Source of the DNA: Streptomyces griseoaurantiacus | GTDB taxonomy: Bacteria > Actinomycetota > Actinomycetes > Streptomycetales > Streptomycetaceae | Length of the DNA stretch: 64,000 bases | NCBI GenBank assembly: GCA_014656015.1 | Contig: BNBP01000021.1 | Coordinates: 1-64,000, forward strand | Reading direction: 5' to 3' | Part shown: positions 26,611-34,829 of the stretch, one piece after another | Position numbering within the stretch: the first letter of the stretch is position 1 | How the letters are laid out: each line of letters opens with the position of its first letter | Program-made: the position numbers and the translations under genes | The notes under the pieces: generated by a model | What the model was told of the DNA's origin: nothing | The model's database searches: none | What the model saw: the letters and a program-made list of their open reading frames with translations, nothing else

Positions 26611-27649
26611 GCACCGCCCGCAGCGCCTTGAGGAACGCCTCCGTCGTCCCCCGGTCGCGGACCGCCAGCCGCAGCCACGCGTCCCCCGTCAGACCCGGGA
26701 AGGTGTCGCCCCGCCGCACCGCGAACCCCAGCGCGCGCAGCTCGCGGCGCACCCGTGCCGCCTCGGGCACGCGGGCGAGGACGAAGGGGGCCCGCGGCGG
26801 GCCGACCACCGTGAGGCCCGCCTCCCGCAGGCCCTCGACCAGGACGGCACGGTCGGCCGCGGTCGCCCGTGCCGCCCGCTCCGCCTCCGCCAGCGCCCCG
26901 GGCGAGACACACGCCTCCGCCGCCACCAGCGCCGGAGTAGACACCGGCCACAGCGGCTGCGCCCGCTCCAGCGCGCGGATCGTGTCGGGCGCCGCCAGGA
27001 CGTAGCCGACGCGCAGACCGGCCAGCCCCCACGTCTTCGTCAGACTGCGCAGCACCACGAGCCCCGGCAGGTCCGTGCGGCCCGCCAGCGCCTCCGGTTC
27101 GCCGGGCACCGCGTCCATGAACGCCTCGTCCACCACCAGCGTCCGTCCGGGGCGGGCGAGCCGGGCGAGCGCGGCCGCCGGGTGCAGGACGGAGGTGGGG
27201 TTGGTCGGATTGCCGAGCACCACCAGGTCCGCGTCCTCGGGCACGGCCCCCGGGAGCAGCCGGAAACCGTCCGCCTCCCGCAGCAGGACCCGGCCCACCT
27301 CGTGCCCCGCGTCCCGCAGCGCCGCCTCCGGCTCCGTGAACTGGGGGTGCACGACCACCGGCCGGCGCACCTCCAGCGCCCGGGCCAGCAGGACGAACGC
27401 CTCCGCCGCGCCCGCCGTGAGCAGCACCCGTTCCACCGGCAGACCGTGCCGTGCCGCCACCGCCGCCCGCGCGGCCCGGCCGTCCGGGTAGGCGGCGAGT
27501 CCGGTCAGGGACGCGGCCAGGCGCGCGCGGAGCCACGCCGGGGGCGTGTCCGCGCGGACGTTCACGGCGAGGTCGACCAGCCCGGGGCCGCCGTCCCGCA
27601 CCTCCGCGTCCCCGTGGTGGCGCAGCGCACCGGCCTCGTCAGTGCGCAT
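26597..27649 (-). CDS. cobC: Rv2231c/CobC-type PLP-dependent aminotransferase-fold protein
   Basis: 350 aa class I/II aminotransferase fold with GNPTNPTSVLHP, VVDEAFMDAVPGE and the PLP Lys in LRSLTKTWGLAGLRVGY. In cobalamin clusters this family is taken as L-threonine-O-3-phosphate decarboxylase (CobC/CobD_Se), which supplies (R)-1-amino-2-propanol phosphate for the nucleotide loop; it also resembles histidinol-phosphate aminotransferase. It overlaps cbiX by 11 bp and is the distal gene of the cluster. Confidence 0.82.
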   Translation of the reverse strand: MRTDEAGALRHHGDAEVRDGGPGLVDLAVNVRADTPPAWLRARLAASLTGLAAYPDGRAARAAVAARHGLPVERVLLTAGAAEAFVLLARALEVRRPVVVHPQFTEPEAALRDAGHEVGRVLLREADGFRLLPGAVPEDADLVVLGNPTNPTSVLHPAAALARLARPGRTLVVDEAFMDAVPGEPEALAGRTDLPGLVVLRSLTKTWGLAGLRVGYVLAAPDTIRALERAQPLWPVSTPALVAAEACVSPGALAEAERAARATAADRAVLVEGLREAGLTVVGPPRAPFVLARVPEAARVRRELRALGFAVRRGDTFPGLTGDAWLRLAVRDRGTTEAFLKALRAVRGGG

Positions 27650-28565
27650 GGGAGTGCGTGTGCCCGTGGTGATGCCCGTGGCCGTGCCCGTCGTGGCCCT
27701 CGTCGTCCGGGTGGAAGTGCGGCTGCTGCGGCAGCCCCACCTTGTCCTCGAAGCCCGGCAGCGCGATCCGGTACACGCACGCGTCGCAGTTCATCCGCAC
27801 GGCCCCCTTCGCGGCCTCCTCGTAGCGCTCCCACACCAGGTCGAGCAGCTCGGGCTCCGGCCCGATCACGTCCGCCGACCGCACCTCCGCCTCCGGGTGC
27901 GCCTCCGCCCAGGCCCGGGTCTGCTCCCGCACCCGGTCCGGGAGGATGCCGGTGAACAGGAAGTAGGGCAGGACGACGATCCGGCGCGCGCCCAGCCTCG
28001 CGCAGCGGTCCAGGCCGCTCGGCACGTCCGGCGCCGCGAGCGAGACGAACGCCGGCTCCACGCCCGCGTATCCGCGCCCCTCCCACAGCAGCCGGGCCGC
28101 CCGGTGCACCTCCGCGTTGGCGTCCGGGTCGGTGGAACCGCGCCCCACCAGCAGCACCGTCACCTCCGCCGGGTCCCAGCCGGTGCCCTCCAGGGCCTGG
28201 CCGAGGCGCCGCTCCAGCACCCGCAGCAGCGAGGGGTGCGGGCCCAGGGGGCGGCCGTAGGTGTACGAGATCCCCGGGTGCCGTTCCTTCTCACGGGCCA
28301 GCGCGGCGGGGATGTCCCCCTTGGCGTGCCCGGCGGAGACCAGCATCAGCGGGACGGCGGCGAACCGGCGCACCCCGCGCTCCACCAGTTCGGCCACCGC
28401 CTCGCCCAGCGGCGGCGGGGACAGCTCGATGAAGCCGCCCGCGACGGGCAGTTCGGGGTGCCGGCGGCCCAACTCCCGGACGAAGGAGCGGAATGCCTCG
28501 GCCCCGGCCTCGTCCCGGGTGCCGTGTCCGGCGATGAGCAGGGCGGGGGGTGTCGGGGCGGTCAC
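27639..28565 (-). CDS. cbiX: Sirohydrochlorin chelatase CbiX with His-rich tail
   Basis: 308 aa. Two CbiX domains in tandem: first LLIAGHGTRDEAG with catalytic His, later VTVLLVGRGSTDPDAN, where Arg stands in place of the second His. Inserts Co2+ (or other metal) into sirohydrochlorin. After ~residue 260 is CDACVYR and a tail with HFHPDDEGHDGHGHGHHHGH-type repeats, a probable metal reservoir. GTG overlaps the cobH stop (GTGA) with GAGGAG upstream. Confidence 0.9.
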   Translation of the reverse strand: MTAPTPPALLIAGHGTRDEAGAEAFRSFVRELGRRHPELPVAGGFIELSPPPLGEAVAELVERGVRRFAAVPLMLVSAGHAKGDIPAALAREKERHPGISYTYGRPLGPHPSLLRVLERRLGQALEGTGWDPAEVTVLLVGRGSTDPDANAEVHRAARLLWEGRGYAGVEPAFVSLAAPDVPSGLDRCARLGARRIVVLPYFLFTGILPDRVREQTRAWAEAHPEAEVRSADVIGPEPELLDLVWERYEEAAKGAVRMNCDACVYRIALPGFEDKVGLPQQPHFHPDDEGHDGHGHGHHHGHTHSHAH

Positions 28566-29233
28566 GGGTTCTCCTCGGTCGGTGCGGTCGGTGCGGTCGG
28601 TGCGGTCGGTGCGGTCGGTGCGGTCGGTGGGGTCGGTGGGGTCGGTGGGGTCGTCGGTTCGACGGAAGCGGGGTGGTACAGCAGGGCGTTCAGGGCGGCC
28701 GCGGCCACCGCCGAGCCGCCCTTCTCGGACACGTTGCTCACGGCGGGCAGCCCGCTCGCGCGCAGCGCGGCCTTGGACTCGGCCGCGCCGACGAAACCGA
28801 CGGGCAGGCCGATGACGAGCGCGGGAGAGGCGTCCAGGGTGAGCAGTTCCTCCAGCGCGGTGGGCGCGCAGCCGATCACCCACAACGCCCCGGGGCCCAC
28901 CTGCTCGTACGCGAGCCGCACGGCGTGCGCGGAGCGGGTCAGCCCGGGACCGGACCGCGCGTCCTTCAGCCGGCACACGGTGTCGCGGCGGGTGATGCCG
29001 GCCGCGACCATCTCCACGTCCACCACCACCGGCGCGCCCGCGTGCAGCGCGGCGTGCGCGGCCCTCAACTCGCCCTCGTCCAGGACGAGATCCTCCGCGT
29101 AGTCGAGATCGGCGGCGGAGTGGATCACGCGTTCCACGACCGCCCGGGTCAGCGACGGGAGGGACGAGGTGTCCAGGCGGGCGCGCAGCCGCCGGAAGGA
29201 CTCCTGCTCGATCGGGTGCACGACACGGTTCAC
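28562..29233 (-). CDS. cobH: Precorrin-8X methylmutase CobH/CbiC
   Basis: 223 aa. Moves the C11 methyl to C12 to form hydrogenobyrinate/cobyrinate. Motifs HPIEQESFRRLRARLD, RVIHSAADLDYA (catalytic His), VDVEMVAAGI and IGLPVGFVGAAESK are family hallmarks. The last ~28 residues are a Pro-Thr repeat tail (PTxPTxPTx) encoded by a 9-bp minisatellite and not found in typical family members. GTG start overlaps the stop of the cbiG-cobJ gene. Confidence 0.93.
   Translation of the reverse strand: MNRVVHPIEQESFRRLRARLDTSSLPSLTRAVVERVIHSAADLDYAEDLVLDEGELRAAHAALHAGAPVVVDVEMVAAGITRRDTVCRLKDARSGPGLTRSAHAVRLAYEQVGPGALWVIGCAPTALEELLTLDASPALVIGLPVGFVGAAESKAALRASGLPAVSNVSEKGGSAVAAAALNALLYHPASVEPTTPPTPPTPPTAPTAPTAPTAPTAPTEENP
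28577..28648. repeat. 9-bp minisatellite inside the 3' end of cobH
   Basis: Eight head-to-tail units of GGTCGGTGC (five) and GGTCGGTGG (three), in frame, encoding the Pro-Thr tail of CobH. Copy number is likely to vary between strains. Confidence 0.9.
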
Positions 29234-30942
29234 TTCGGCTCCTCCGGCGCTTTCCGGTCCGCCGGACGGGTCTCCTGCCAGCGGTAGCCGCGCGGGGTCA
29301 CCATGCGGCCGGCGACCTGTCGGGTCGCGGTGTTGCCGACCGTCACGACCGTCATCATGTCGACGACCGCCGGATCCAGGGCGGCCAGCGTCGTCAGCAG
29401 GCTCGACTCGTCCGGCCGGGAGGCGTTGCGGACCACCCCGACCGGGGTCGTCGGCTCCCGGTGCCCGGCGAGGATGCCCAGCGCCTTCGGCAACTGCCAG
29501 TCGCGGCCCCGGCTGCGCGGGTTGTAGAACGTCACGACGAGGTCGGCCTCGGCCGCCGCCCGCACCCGCCGCTCGATGACCTCCCACGGCGTGTGCAGGT
29601 CGGACAGGCTGATCGACACGTGGTCGTGGCCCAGCGGCGCGCCGAGCACCGCCCCGGCCGCCAGCGCCGCCGTCACCCCCGGCACACCGACCACGTCGAT
29701 GTCGCCGGAGGCCTCCGCGAGCGCGGGCGAGGCCATCGCGTACACCCCGGCGTCCCCGCTGCCGATCAGCGCGACCGCGTGCCCGCGCCGGGCCTCGGCC
29801 ACGGCCGTGCGCGCCCGTTCCTCCTCCGCGCCGAGCCCCGACTCCAGCACCCGGGTCCCCGGCCGCAGCAGGTCGCGGATCTGGTCGACGTACTGGTCGA
29901 GGCCGACCAGCACCGAAGCCCGGCGCAGCTCCGCCGCCGCGCGCGGGGTGAGCAGGTCGCGCGCGCCCGGGCCGATCCCGACCACCGCGAGCCGCCCGCG
30001 CCCCGGCCGGCGCACCACCGCACAGGTCGCCATGGCGGGCCGCCCCGCCGACTTCCGCTTGGGCACGAGGAGTTCGCCCCCGCGCAGCAGCGCCGCCGCC
30101 TCCGCCACCGAGGGGGTGCCGAGGGCGGCGAGCGGCGCCTTCGAGGGGTTCGGGACGTCGACCTCCGCCAGCTCGGCCGCGGAGTACGTCACCAGCGGCA
30201 CGCCCAGCCGCTCGGCCGCCCCGAGCAGACCCGGCTCGTCCGCCTTCGCGTCCACGGTGGCCAGCTCGGCGAGGGAGGCGGCCGACAGTCCCGCCCCGCG
30301 CAGGGTGTCCTCGACGAGACCGAGCACCTCCGCCACCGGCGCGCCCCGGGAGGCGCCCACGCCCACCACCAGGGTCGGCGGCCGCAGCACCGCCTCCCTC
30401 GCGTCCGGCTCCACCACGCGGTCCGTGACCCGCACCGTGTACGCGCCCCGGTCCGCGAGCGGCAGCGGCGGCAGCGGCCACGCCACCTCCGCCCGCAGCA
30501 CCACCGGCTCCCCGTCGAGCAGGGCCCGCGACACGGCGGCCACCGCGCCCTCCACCGGCAGGCCGAGCGTGTCCAGGCCGGGCAGGTCCGCGGCGTCCGT
30601 CGCCGTCGTCACCACGGGCTCCGCGCCCAGGACGCCGCCCACCGCGCGCGCCAGCTCGTTGGCCCCGCCGCCGTGGCCGCCCACCAGCGAGACCGCGAAC
30701 CGCCCCGCCTCGTCCACGCAGACCACGCCCGGGTCGGCGCGCTTGTCGCCGAGCAGCGGCGCGAGGAGACGTACGACCGCGCCCGTCGCGAGGAAGCACA
30801 CGAGCTGCTCGCACTCCCCGAACGCCCGCCGTACGGCGTCCCCGACGCGACCTTCGTACACGCGCGTGCGGTCCGGCCAGGCCGCGGCCAGCCGGTCACG
30901 GGCGGCCGCGCCCGCCGCGGTGGCGGAAATCAGGCCGATCAC
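29230..30942 (-). CDS. cobJ: CbiG-CobJ fusion: cobalt-precorrin-5A hydrolase + precorrin-3B C17-methyltransferase
   Basis: 570 aa. Residues 1-~310 are CbiG-like (VIGLISATAAG, LVCFLATGAVVRLLAPLLGDK, VSLVGGHGGGANELA, VVGVGASRGAP): opens the ring lactone in the anaerobic route. Residues ~325-570 are a SAM-dependent tetrapyrrole methylase (LAVVGIGPGARDLLTPRA, ALIGSGDAGVYAM, VVTFYNPRSRGRDWQLPKAL), the C17 methyltransferase and ring contraction enzyme. GTG start with AAGGAG 8 nt upstream; stop overlaps cobH. The fusion is common in actinomycetes. Confidence 0.92.
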   Translation of the reverse strand: MIGLISATAAGAAARDRLAAAWPDRTRVYEGRVGDAVRRAFGECEQLVCFLATGAVVRLLAPLLGDKRADPGVVCVDEAGRFAVSLVGGHGGGANELARAVGGVLGAEPVVTTATDAADLPGLDTLGLPVEGAVAAVSRALLDGEPVVLRAEVAWPLPPLPLADRGAYTVRVTDRVVEPDAREAVLRPPTLVVGVGASRGAPVAEVLGLVEDTLRGAGLSAASLAELATVDAKADEPGLLGAAERLGVPLVTYSAAELAEVDVPNPSKAPLAALGTPSVAEAAALLRGGELLVPKRKSAGRPAMATCAVVRRPGRGRLAVVGIGPGARDLLTPRAAAELRRASVLVGLDQYVDQIRDLLRPGTRVLESGLGAEEERARTAVAEARRGHAVALIGSGDAGVYAMASPALAEASGDIDVVGVPGVTAALAAGAVLGAPLGHDHVSISLSDLHTPWEVIERRVRAAAEADLVVTFYNPRSRGRDWQLPKALGILAGHREPTTPVGVVRNASRPDESSLLTTLAALDPAVVDMMTVVTVGNTATRQVAGRMVTPRGYRWQETRPADRKAPEEPK

Positions 30943-32312
30943 AGGGCGACTCCTTCTACGGGACCTACGGGACCTACGGGACCTACGGGACGTACAGGAC
31001 TTGCGGGCTCTGCGGACTCTGCGGGCTCTACGGGGTCCGCGGGGGACTCCGGGGGCCGTACGCCCCACAGCAGGAACACGGGATTGGCCGCCGCCAGCCG
31101 GGTCACGTCCCCCGGCAGCGGCGCGAGCCGGGAGGACTGCAGCAGGACGCCGTCCACCTCCCATCCGGCGGCGGTGAGCGCAGCGCGGGCCGCCGGAACC
31201 CGGTCGAGGGCGGCCAGCGCCACCACGACCGTCCGCCGGGCCCGCCGCGCACAGGCGGCGACCAGGTCCGGCAGCCCGGCGCCGCCCCCGCCGAGGAACA
31301 CGGCGTCCGGGTCGTCGGCGAGAGCGGCGAGGACCCCGGGGGCCTCGCCGTGCACCACGCGCACGTCGACCCCGTGCGCGGCGGCGTTGGCGCGGATCCG
31401 GCCGACGCCGTCCGCCGCCCGCTCCACGGCCACGACCGCCGCGCCCAGGCGCGCGCACTCCACCGCCACCGAACCCGAACCCGCGCCCACGTCCCACACC
31501 AGCTCGCCGAGCCGGGGCCCCAGCCGGGCCAGGGCCAGCGCCCGCACCTCCGCCTTGGTGATCATCGAGTCGCGGTGCGCGAAGGCCTCCTCCGGCAGCG
31601 CCCAGCCGCCCTCGGGCCCGGCGGGCGGACCGGCCACCGTCCGCGCGGGGCCCAGGGCGCGCGCCGGGTCCAGACAGAGGACGACGTTCACCGAGCCGCC
31701 CCAGTCGCGGGCGGCGGCCTCGGCGGGGGACACCCGGTCCACCCGTGCGGCGCCCGGGTCGCCGAGCGCCCGCAGCACCACCAGGACCCGGCCCCCCGGC
31801 CCGCCGGAACCCTCCGCGAGTGCCGCGCCCAGCTCCGCCGGGCCCGCGCCGGGGCCGGTCAGCACCGCCACCTTGGGATGCGCCCGGCACACGTTCACGG
31901 CGGTCCGCAGGGCGCGCCCGTGCGCGCTCACCACGACCGCGTCGTCCCACGGCAGCCCGGCCCGCGCCCACGCGGCCGCCACGGAGGACACGCCGGGCCG
32001 CACGTCGAGCCGCTCCCCGCCGAACCGCTCCGCCAGCACCCGTACGATCCCGAAGAAGCCGGGGTCGCCGGAGGCCAGCACGACCACCGGGCCGCCGCCG
32101 GCGCCCTTCTCCAGGTGCCGGGCGATCGCCTCCAGGGCCGGGGCGAGCGGCCCGAGCGTCACCCGCCCGGCGGAGTCCGGCACCGGCGCCGCCGCGAGAT
32201 GCCGGCGCCCGCCCACGACCAGACCCGCACCCGCCACGGCGGCCCGGGCTCCCTCGTCGAGCGGAGCGCCCGTGCCCGTGCCGAGAACCGTGATCCTTCC
32301 CAGGCCGTTCAC
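30939..32312 (-). CDS. cobL: CobL (CbiET): precorrin-6Y C5,15-methyltransferase (decarboxylating)
   Basis: 457 aa. N-terminal CbiE tetrapyrrole methylase (ITVLGTGTGAP, VVLASGDPGFFGIVRVLAERF) and C-terminal CbiT Rossmann methyltransferase (ALARLGPRLGELVWDVGAGSGSVAVE). Methylates C5 and C15 and decarboxylates the C12 acetate. The final ~30 residues are a Pro-Val-Gly/Glu repeat tail encoded by degenerate 9-bp repeats. Overlaps both neighbours by 4 bp (GTGA). Confidence 0.93.
   Translation of the reverse strand: MNGLGRITVLGTGTGAPLDEGARAAVAGAGLVVGGRRHLAAAPVPDSAGRVTLGPLAPALEAIARHLEKGAGGGPVVVLASGDPGFFGIVRVLAERFGGERLDVRPGVSSVAAAWARAGLPWDDAVVVSAHGRALRTAVNVCRAHPKVAVLTGPGAGPAELGAALAEGSGGPGGRVLVVLRALGDPGAARVDRVSPAEAAARDWGGSVNVVLCLDPARALGPARTVAGPPAGPEGGWALPEEAFAHRDSMITKAEVRALALARLGPRLGELVWDVGAGSGSVAVECARLGAAVVAVERAADGVGRIRANAAAHGVDVRVVHGEAPGVLAALADDPDAVFLGGGGAGLPDLVAACARRARRTVVVALAALDRVPAARAALTAAGWEVDGVLLQSSRLAPLPGDVTRLAAANPVFLLWGVRPPESPADPVEPAESAEPASPVRPVGPVGPVGPVEGVAL
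30955..31035. repeat. Degenerate 9-bp repeats at the 3' end of cobL
   Basis: Period-9 array with ACCTACGGG as best unit (three near-perfect copies at 30963-30989, then diverged units such as CTCTGCGGG). It encodes the low-complexity CobL tail. Confidence 0.75.
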
Positions 32313-33127
32313 GGCGTCGCGTTCCGGGCGCGCAGGGCCCGGCGGGCCTGTGGATCGGCCCTGCGGAAGCCGTGGAAGTGCCCCGGGTGGTACAGGTGCG
32401 AACGCGTGCCGTGGGCGTCCAGGGCCGGGCCGACCAGGAACAGCGTGTGCTTCCACAGCCTGTGCTTCTTGACCGTCTCCTCCAGCGTGCCGATCGTGCA
32501 GCGCACGAGCAGCTCCTCCGGCCAGGTGGCCTGGTACGCCACCACGACCGGCGTCGTCGTCGGATAGCCGCCCTCCAGCAGCTCTCGCACGAGCTGACCG
32601 CTGCGCGCCGCCGAGAGGAACAGCGCCATCGTGGTGCCGTGCCGGGCGAACTCCCGGACCTCCTCCCCGGGCGGCATCGGCGTCTTGCCGCCGCCCAGCC
32701 GGGTGAGGATCACCGACTGCGCCACCTCCGGAATCGTCAGCTCGCGCCCCGCGAGCGCGGCCACGGCGGAGAAGGCGGACACGCCCGGCACGATCTCGGT
32801 CTCCACGCCGAGGTCCGCGCACCGGTCGAGCTGCTCCTGGGTGCCGCCCCACAGCGCCGGGTCCCCCGAGTGGATCCGCGCCACCCGCAGCCCCTCGGCC
32901 CGGGCCCGCGCGTACACGGCGACGACGTCCTCCAGCGACATCGTCGCCGAGTCCAGGACCTCCGCGTCCGCGCGCGCGTGCTCCAGCACCTCCGCCTGCA
33001 CCAGGCTGGCCGCCCAGATCACCACGTCCGCCTCGGCGATCGCGCGGGCGGCACGGAAGGTCAGCAGGTCGGCGGCACCGGGGCCGGCGCCGACGAAGGT
33101 CACCTTGCCTGCGGGGGCATCGGCCAT
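32309..33127 (-). CDS. cobM: Precorrin-4 C11-methyltransferase CobM
   Basis: 272 aa tetrapyrrole methylase: VTFVGAGPGAADLLTFRAARAI in two parts at the N-terminus, RIHSGDPALWGGTQEQL, PGVSAFSAVAALAGRELTIPEV. ATG 33127 (MADAPAGKV) is preferred; an upstream in-frame ATG at 33400 would add a Pro/Ser-rich stretch. First gene of the second half of the cluster, so a promoter should lie in 33128-33339. The stop overlaps cobL's start. Confidence 0.93.
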   Translation of the reverse strand: MADAPAGKVTFVGAGPGAADLLTFRAARAIAEADVVIWAASLVQAEVLEHARADAEVLDSATMSLEDVVAVYARARAEGLRVARIHSGDPALWGGTQEQLDRCADLGVETEIVPGVSAFSAVAALAGRELTIPEVAQSVILTRLGGGKTPMPPGEEVREFARHGTTMALFLSAARSGQLVRELLEGGYPTTTPVVVAYQATWPEELLVRCTIGTLEETVKKHRLWKHTLFLVGPALDAHGTRSHLYHPGHFHGFRRADPQARRALRARNATP

Positions 33128-33339
33128 GGGCTCGGGTCCTCTCGTACAGGAGGCCGGCCGCGGGAGGGCGGGCGGCGAAGGGGTGGTGGGAAGGGGGGTG
33201 GGCAGCGGTGGGCCGCTCGGGACCGGTGTGCCGGGAGGGGCGGAGGGGGTGGGGGATGTGGGCCGGAATGTCATGGTGTGCGGGGCCCGCCTGGTGGCCG
33301 GATGTGCGCGAACGGGGGTTGATCGGATAGCAAGGGCCC

Positions 33340-34068
33340 ATGGCGGTACTCGTCGCGCTCGGCGCGTTCCTGATGACGCTGGCCGGCGGCTGGACGGCAC
33401 AGCATGTGACCGACCGCCGCCACCTGGTCCTGGGCCTGGCCGGCGGCCTGATGCTCGGCGTGGTCGGCCTCGACCTGCTGCCCGAGGCGCTGGAGGCGGC
33501 CGGCGAGGACGTCTTCGGCGTCCCCGAGGCCCTGCTGCTCTTCGTCGGCGGCTTCCTTCTGGCCCACCTGGTCGAACGGCTGCTCGCCGCCCGCCGCGCC
33601 TCCCACGGCGCCGACGAGCACAACCACCGGGCGCCCGAGGTGGGCCTGACGGCCGCCGGGGCGATGGTCGGACACAGCGCGATGGACGGCGTCGCGATCG
33701 GCGCCGCCTTCCAGGTCGGCGGCGGCATGGGGGCGGCCGTCGCCCTGGCCGTCGTGGCGCACGACTTCGCCGACGGCTTCAACACCTACACGCTCACCAG
33801 CCTGTACGGGAACGCCCGCCGCAAGGCCCTGATCATGCTGTTCGCGGACGCCGTCGCCCCGATGGTCGGCGCCGCCTCCACCCTGTTCCTCACCATCCCG
33901 GAACAGGCGCTCGGCGCCTACCTCGGCCTCTTCGGCGGCGTCCTGCTCTACCTCGCGGCCGCCGAGATCCTGCCCGAGGCGCACCACGTCCACCCCGCCC
34001 GCTCGACCCTGCTGTGCACGGTCGCGGGCGTGGGCTTCATCTGGGTGGTGGTGGGCCTGGCGGGCTGA
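33340..34068 (+). CDS. ZIP-family divalent metal transporter
   Basis: 242 aa, about seven to eight membrane helices. Metal-site motifs: VGHSAMDGVAIGAAFQ in helix IV and VVAHDFADGFNTYTL in helix V (usual ZIP: HNFPEG), and ALLYLAAAEILPEAHH-like in the later helix. A His-containing loop (HGADEHNHRAPE) at ~100 is typical. It is the only plus-strand gene inside the cob cluster. Import of Co2+ or Zn2+ for cobalamin or metal homeostasis is inferred from position. Confidence 0.82.
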   Translation: MAVLVALGAFLMTLAGGWTAQHVTDRRHLVLGLAGGLMLGVVGLDLLPEALEAAGEDVFGVPEALLLFVGGFLLAHLVERLLAARRASHGADEHNHRAPEVGLTAAGAMVGHSAMDGVAIGAAFQVGGGMGAAVALAVVAHDFADGFNTYTLTSLYGNARRKALIMLFADAVAPMVGAASTLFLTIPEQALGAYLGLFGGVLLYLAAAEILPEAHHVHPARSTLLCTVAGVGFIWVVVGLAG

Positions 34069-34088
34069 GGGCCGCGGCAGGAGGGCGG

Positions 34089-34829
34089 TCACAGCTTGCC
34101 GCCCCGGGTGCCGTCGCGGCGGGCCGGCGCGATCAGGGTCGACAGGTAGGGGAGCGGGCCCCCGCCGGTCAGCTCGGCGGCCGGGCGGATCGACTCCTCC
34201 GGCAGCCCCAGCGCCGAACCCCACACCGCGTCCGCCAGCCGCCCCGTCTCCCGCAGCGCCCCGGCCACCTCGTCGGCCTGCCGCCCGAACTTGTACGCGA
34301 CGACCGTGCCGGGACCGCTCAGCGCCTCCTTCAGCACCGCCGCCCCGGCGGTCACCGGGACCAGCGTCAGCGGCTCGGTGCCCTCCGTCAGCACGGCACC
34401 CGACCGGGCCGCCAGGTCCTGCATCGCGGTGATCCCGGGCACCGTCTCCACCACCGTCCCCGGCACCAGCGCGGCGACCGTGTGCGCGAGATACGTGAAC
34501 GTCGAGTACACGTTCGGGTCGCCGATCGTGGCGAAGGCCACCGAGCCGCCCGGGTGCGCGCGCAGCAGCCCGGCGACCCGCTCGCCCGCCGCGTCCCACG
34601 CCGCCTCGCGGCGCGCCCGGTCCGAGCGCTCGTTCAGCGCGAACACCACCCGCACGACCTTCCCGGCGGGCACGTAGTGCAGCACCGTCGCCTCGGCACG
34701 GCCGCGCTCGCCGCCGTCCATCACCGGGACGACGACCACGTCCGCCGCGCGCAGCGCGCCCACGCCCTTCACGGTCACCAGCTCGGGGTCGCCGGGGCCC
34801 ACCCCGATCCCGATCAGCCTGCTGCTCAT
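34089..34829 (-). CDS. cobI: Precorrin-2 C20-methyltransferase CobI
   Basis: 246 aa tetrapyrrole methylase: MSSRLIGIGVGPGDPELVTVKG in two parts, VAFATIGDPNVYSTFTYLAHTV, VPGITAMQDLAARSG. SAM-dependent methylation of C20, the first committed corrinoid step. Starts within the stop of cobB (ATGA). Followed by 20 bp and then the convergent ZIP gene. Confidence 0.94.
   Translation of the reverse strand: MSSRLIGIGVGPGDPELVTVKGVGALRAADVVVVPVMDGGERGRAEATVLHYVPAGKVVRVVFALNERSDRARREAAWDAAGERVAGLLRAHPGGSVAFATIGDPNVYSTFTYLAHTVAALVPGTVVETVPGITAMQDLAARSGAVLTEGTEPLTLVPVTAGAAVLKEALSGPGTVVAYKFGRQADEVAGALRETGRLADAVWGSALGLPEESIRPAAELTGGGPLPYLSTLIAPARRDGTRGGKL

Noticed and set aside
28577-28648. Tandem repeats considered as CRISPR
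   Set aside because: 9-bp units without spacers, in frame inside cobH; a minisatellite.
29461-32472. 1003-aa plus-strand open frame opposite cobJ and cobL
   Set aside because: Composed of Arg/Pro/His-rich low-complexity sequence antisense to genes with clear families; typical shadow of high-GC coding DNA.
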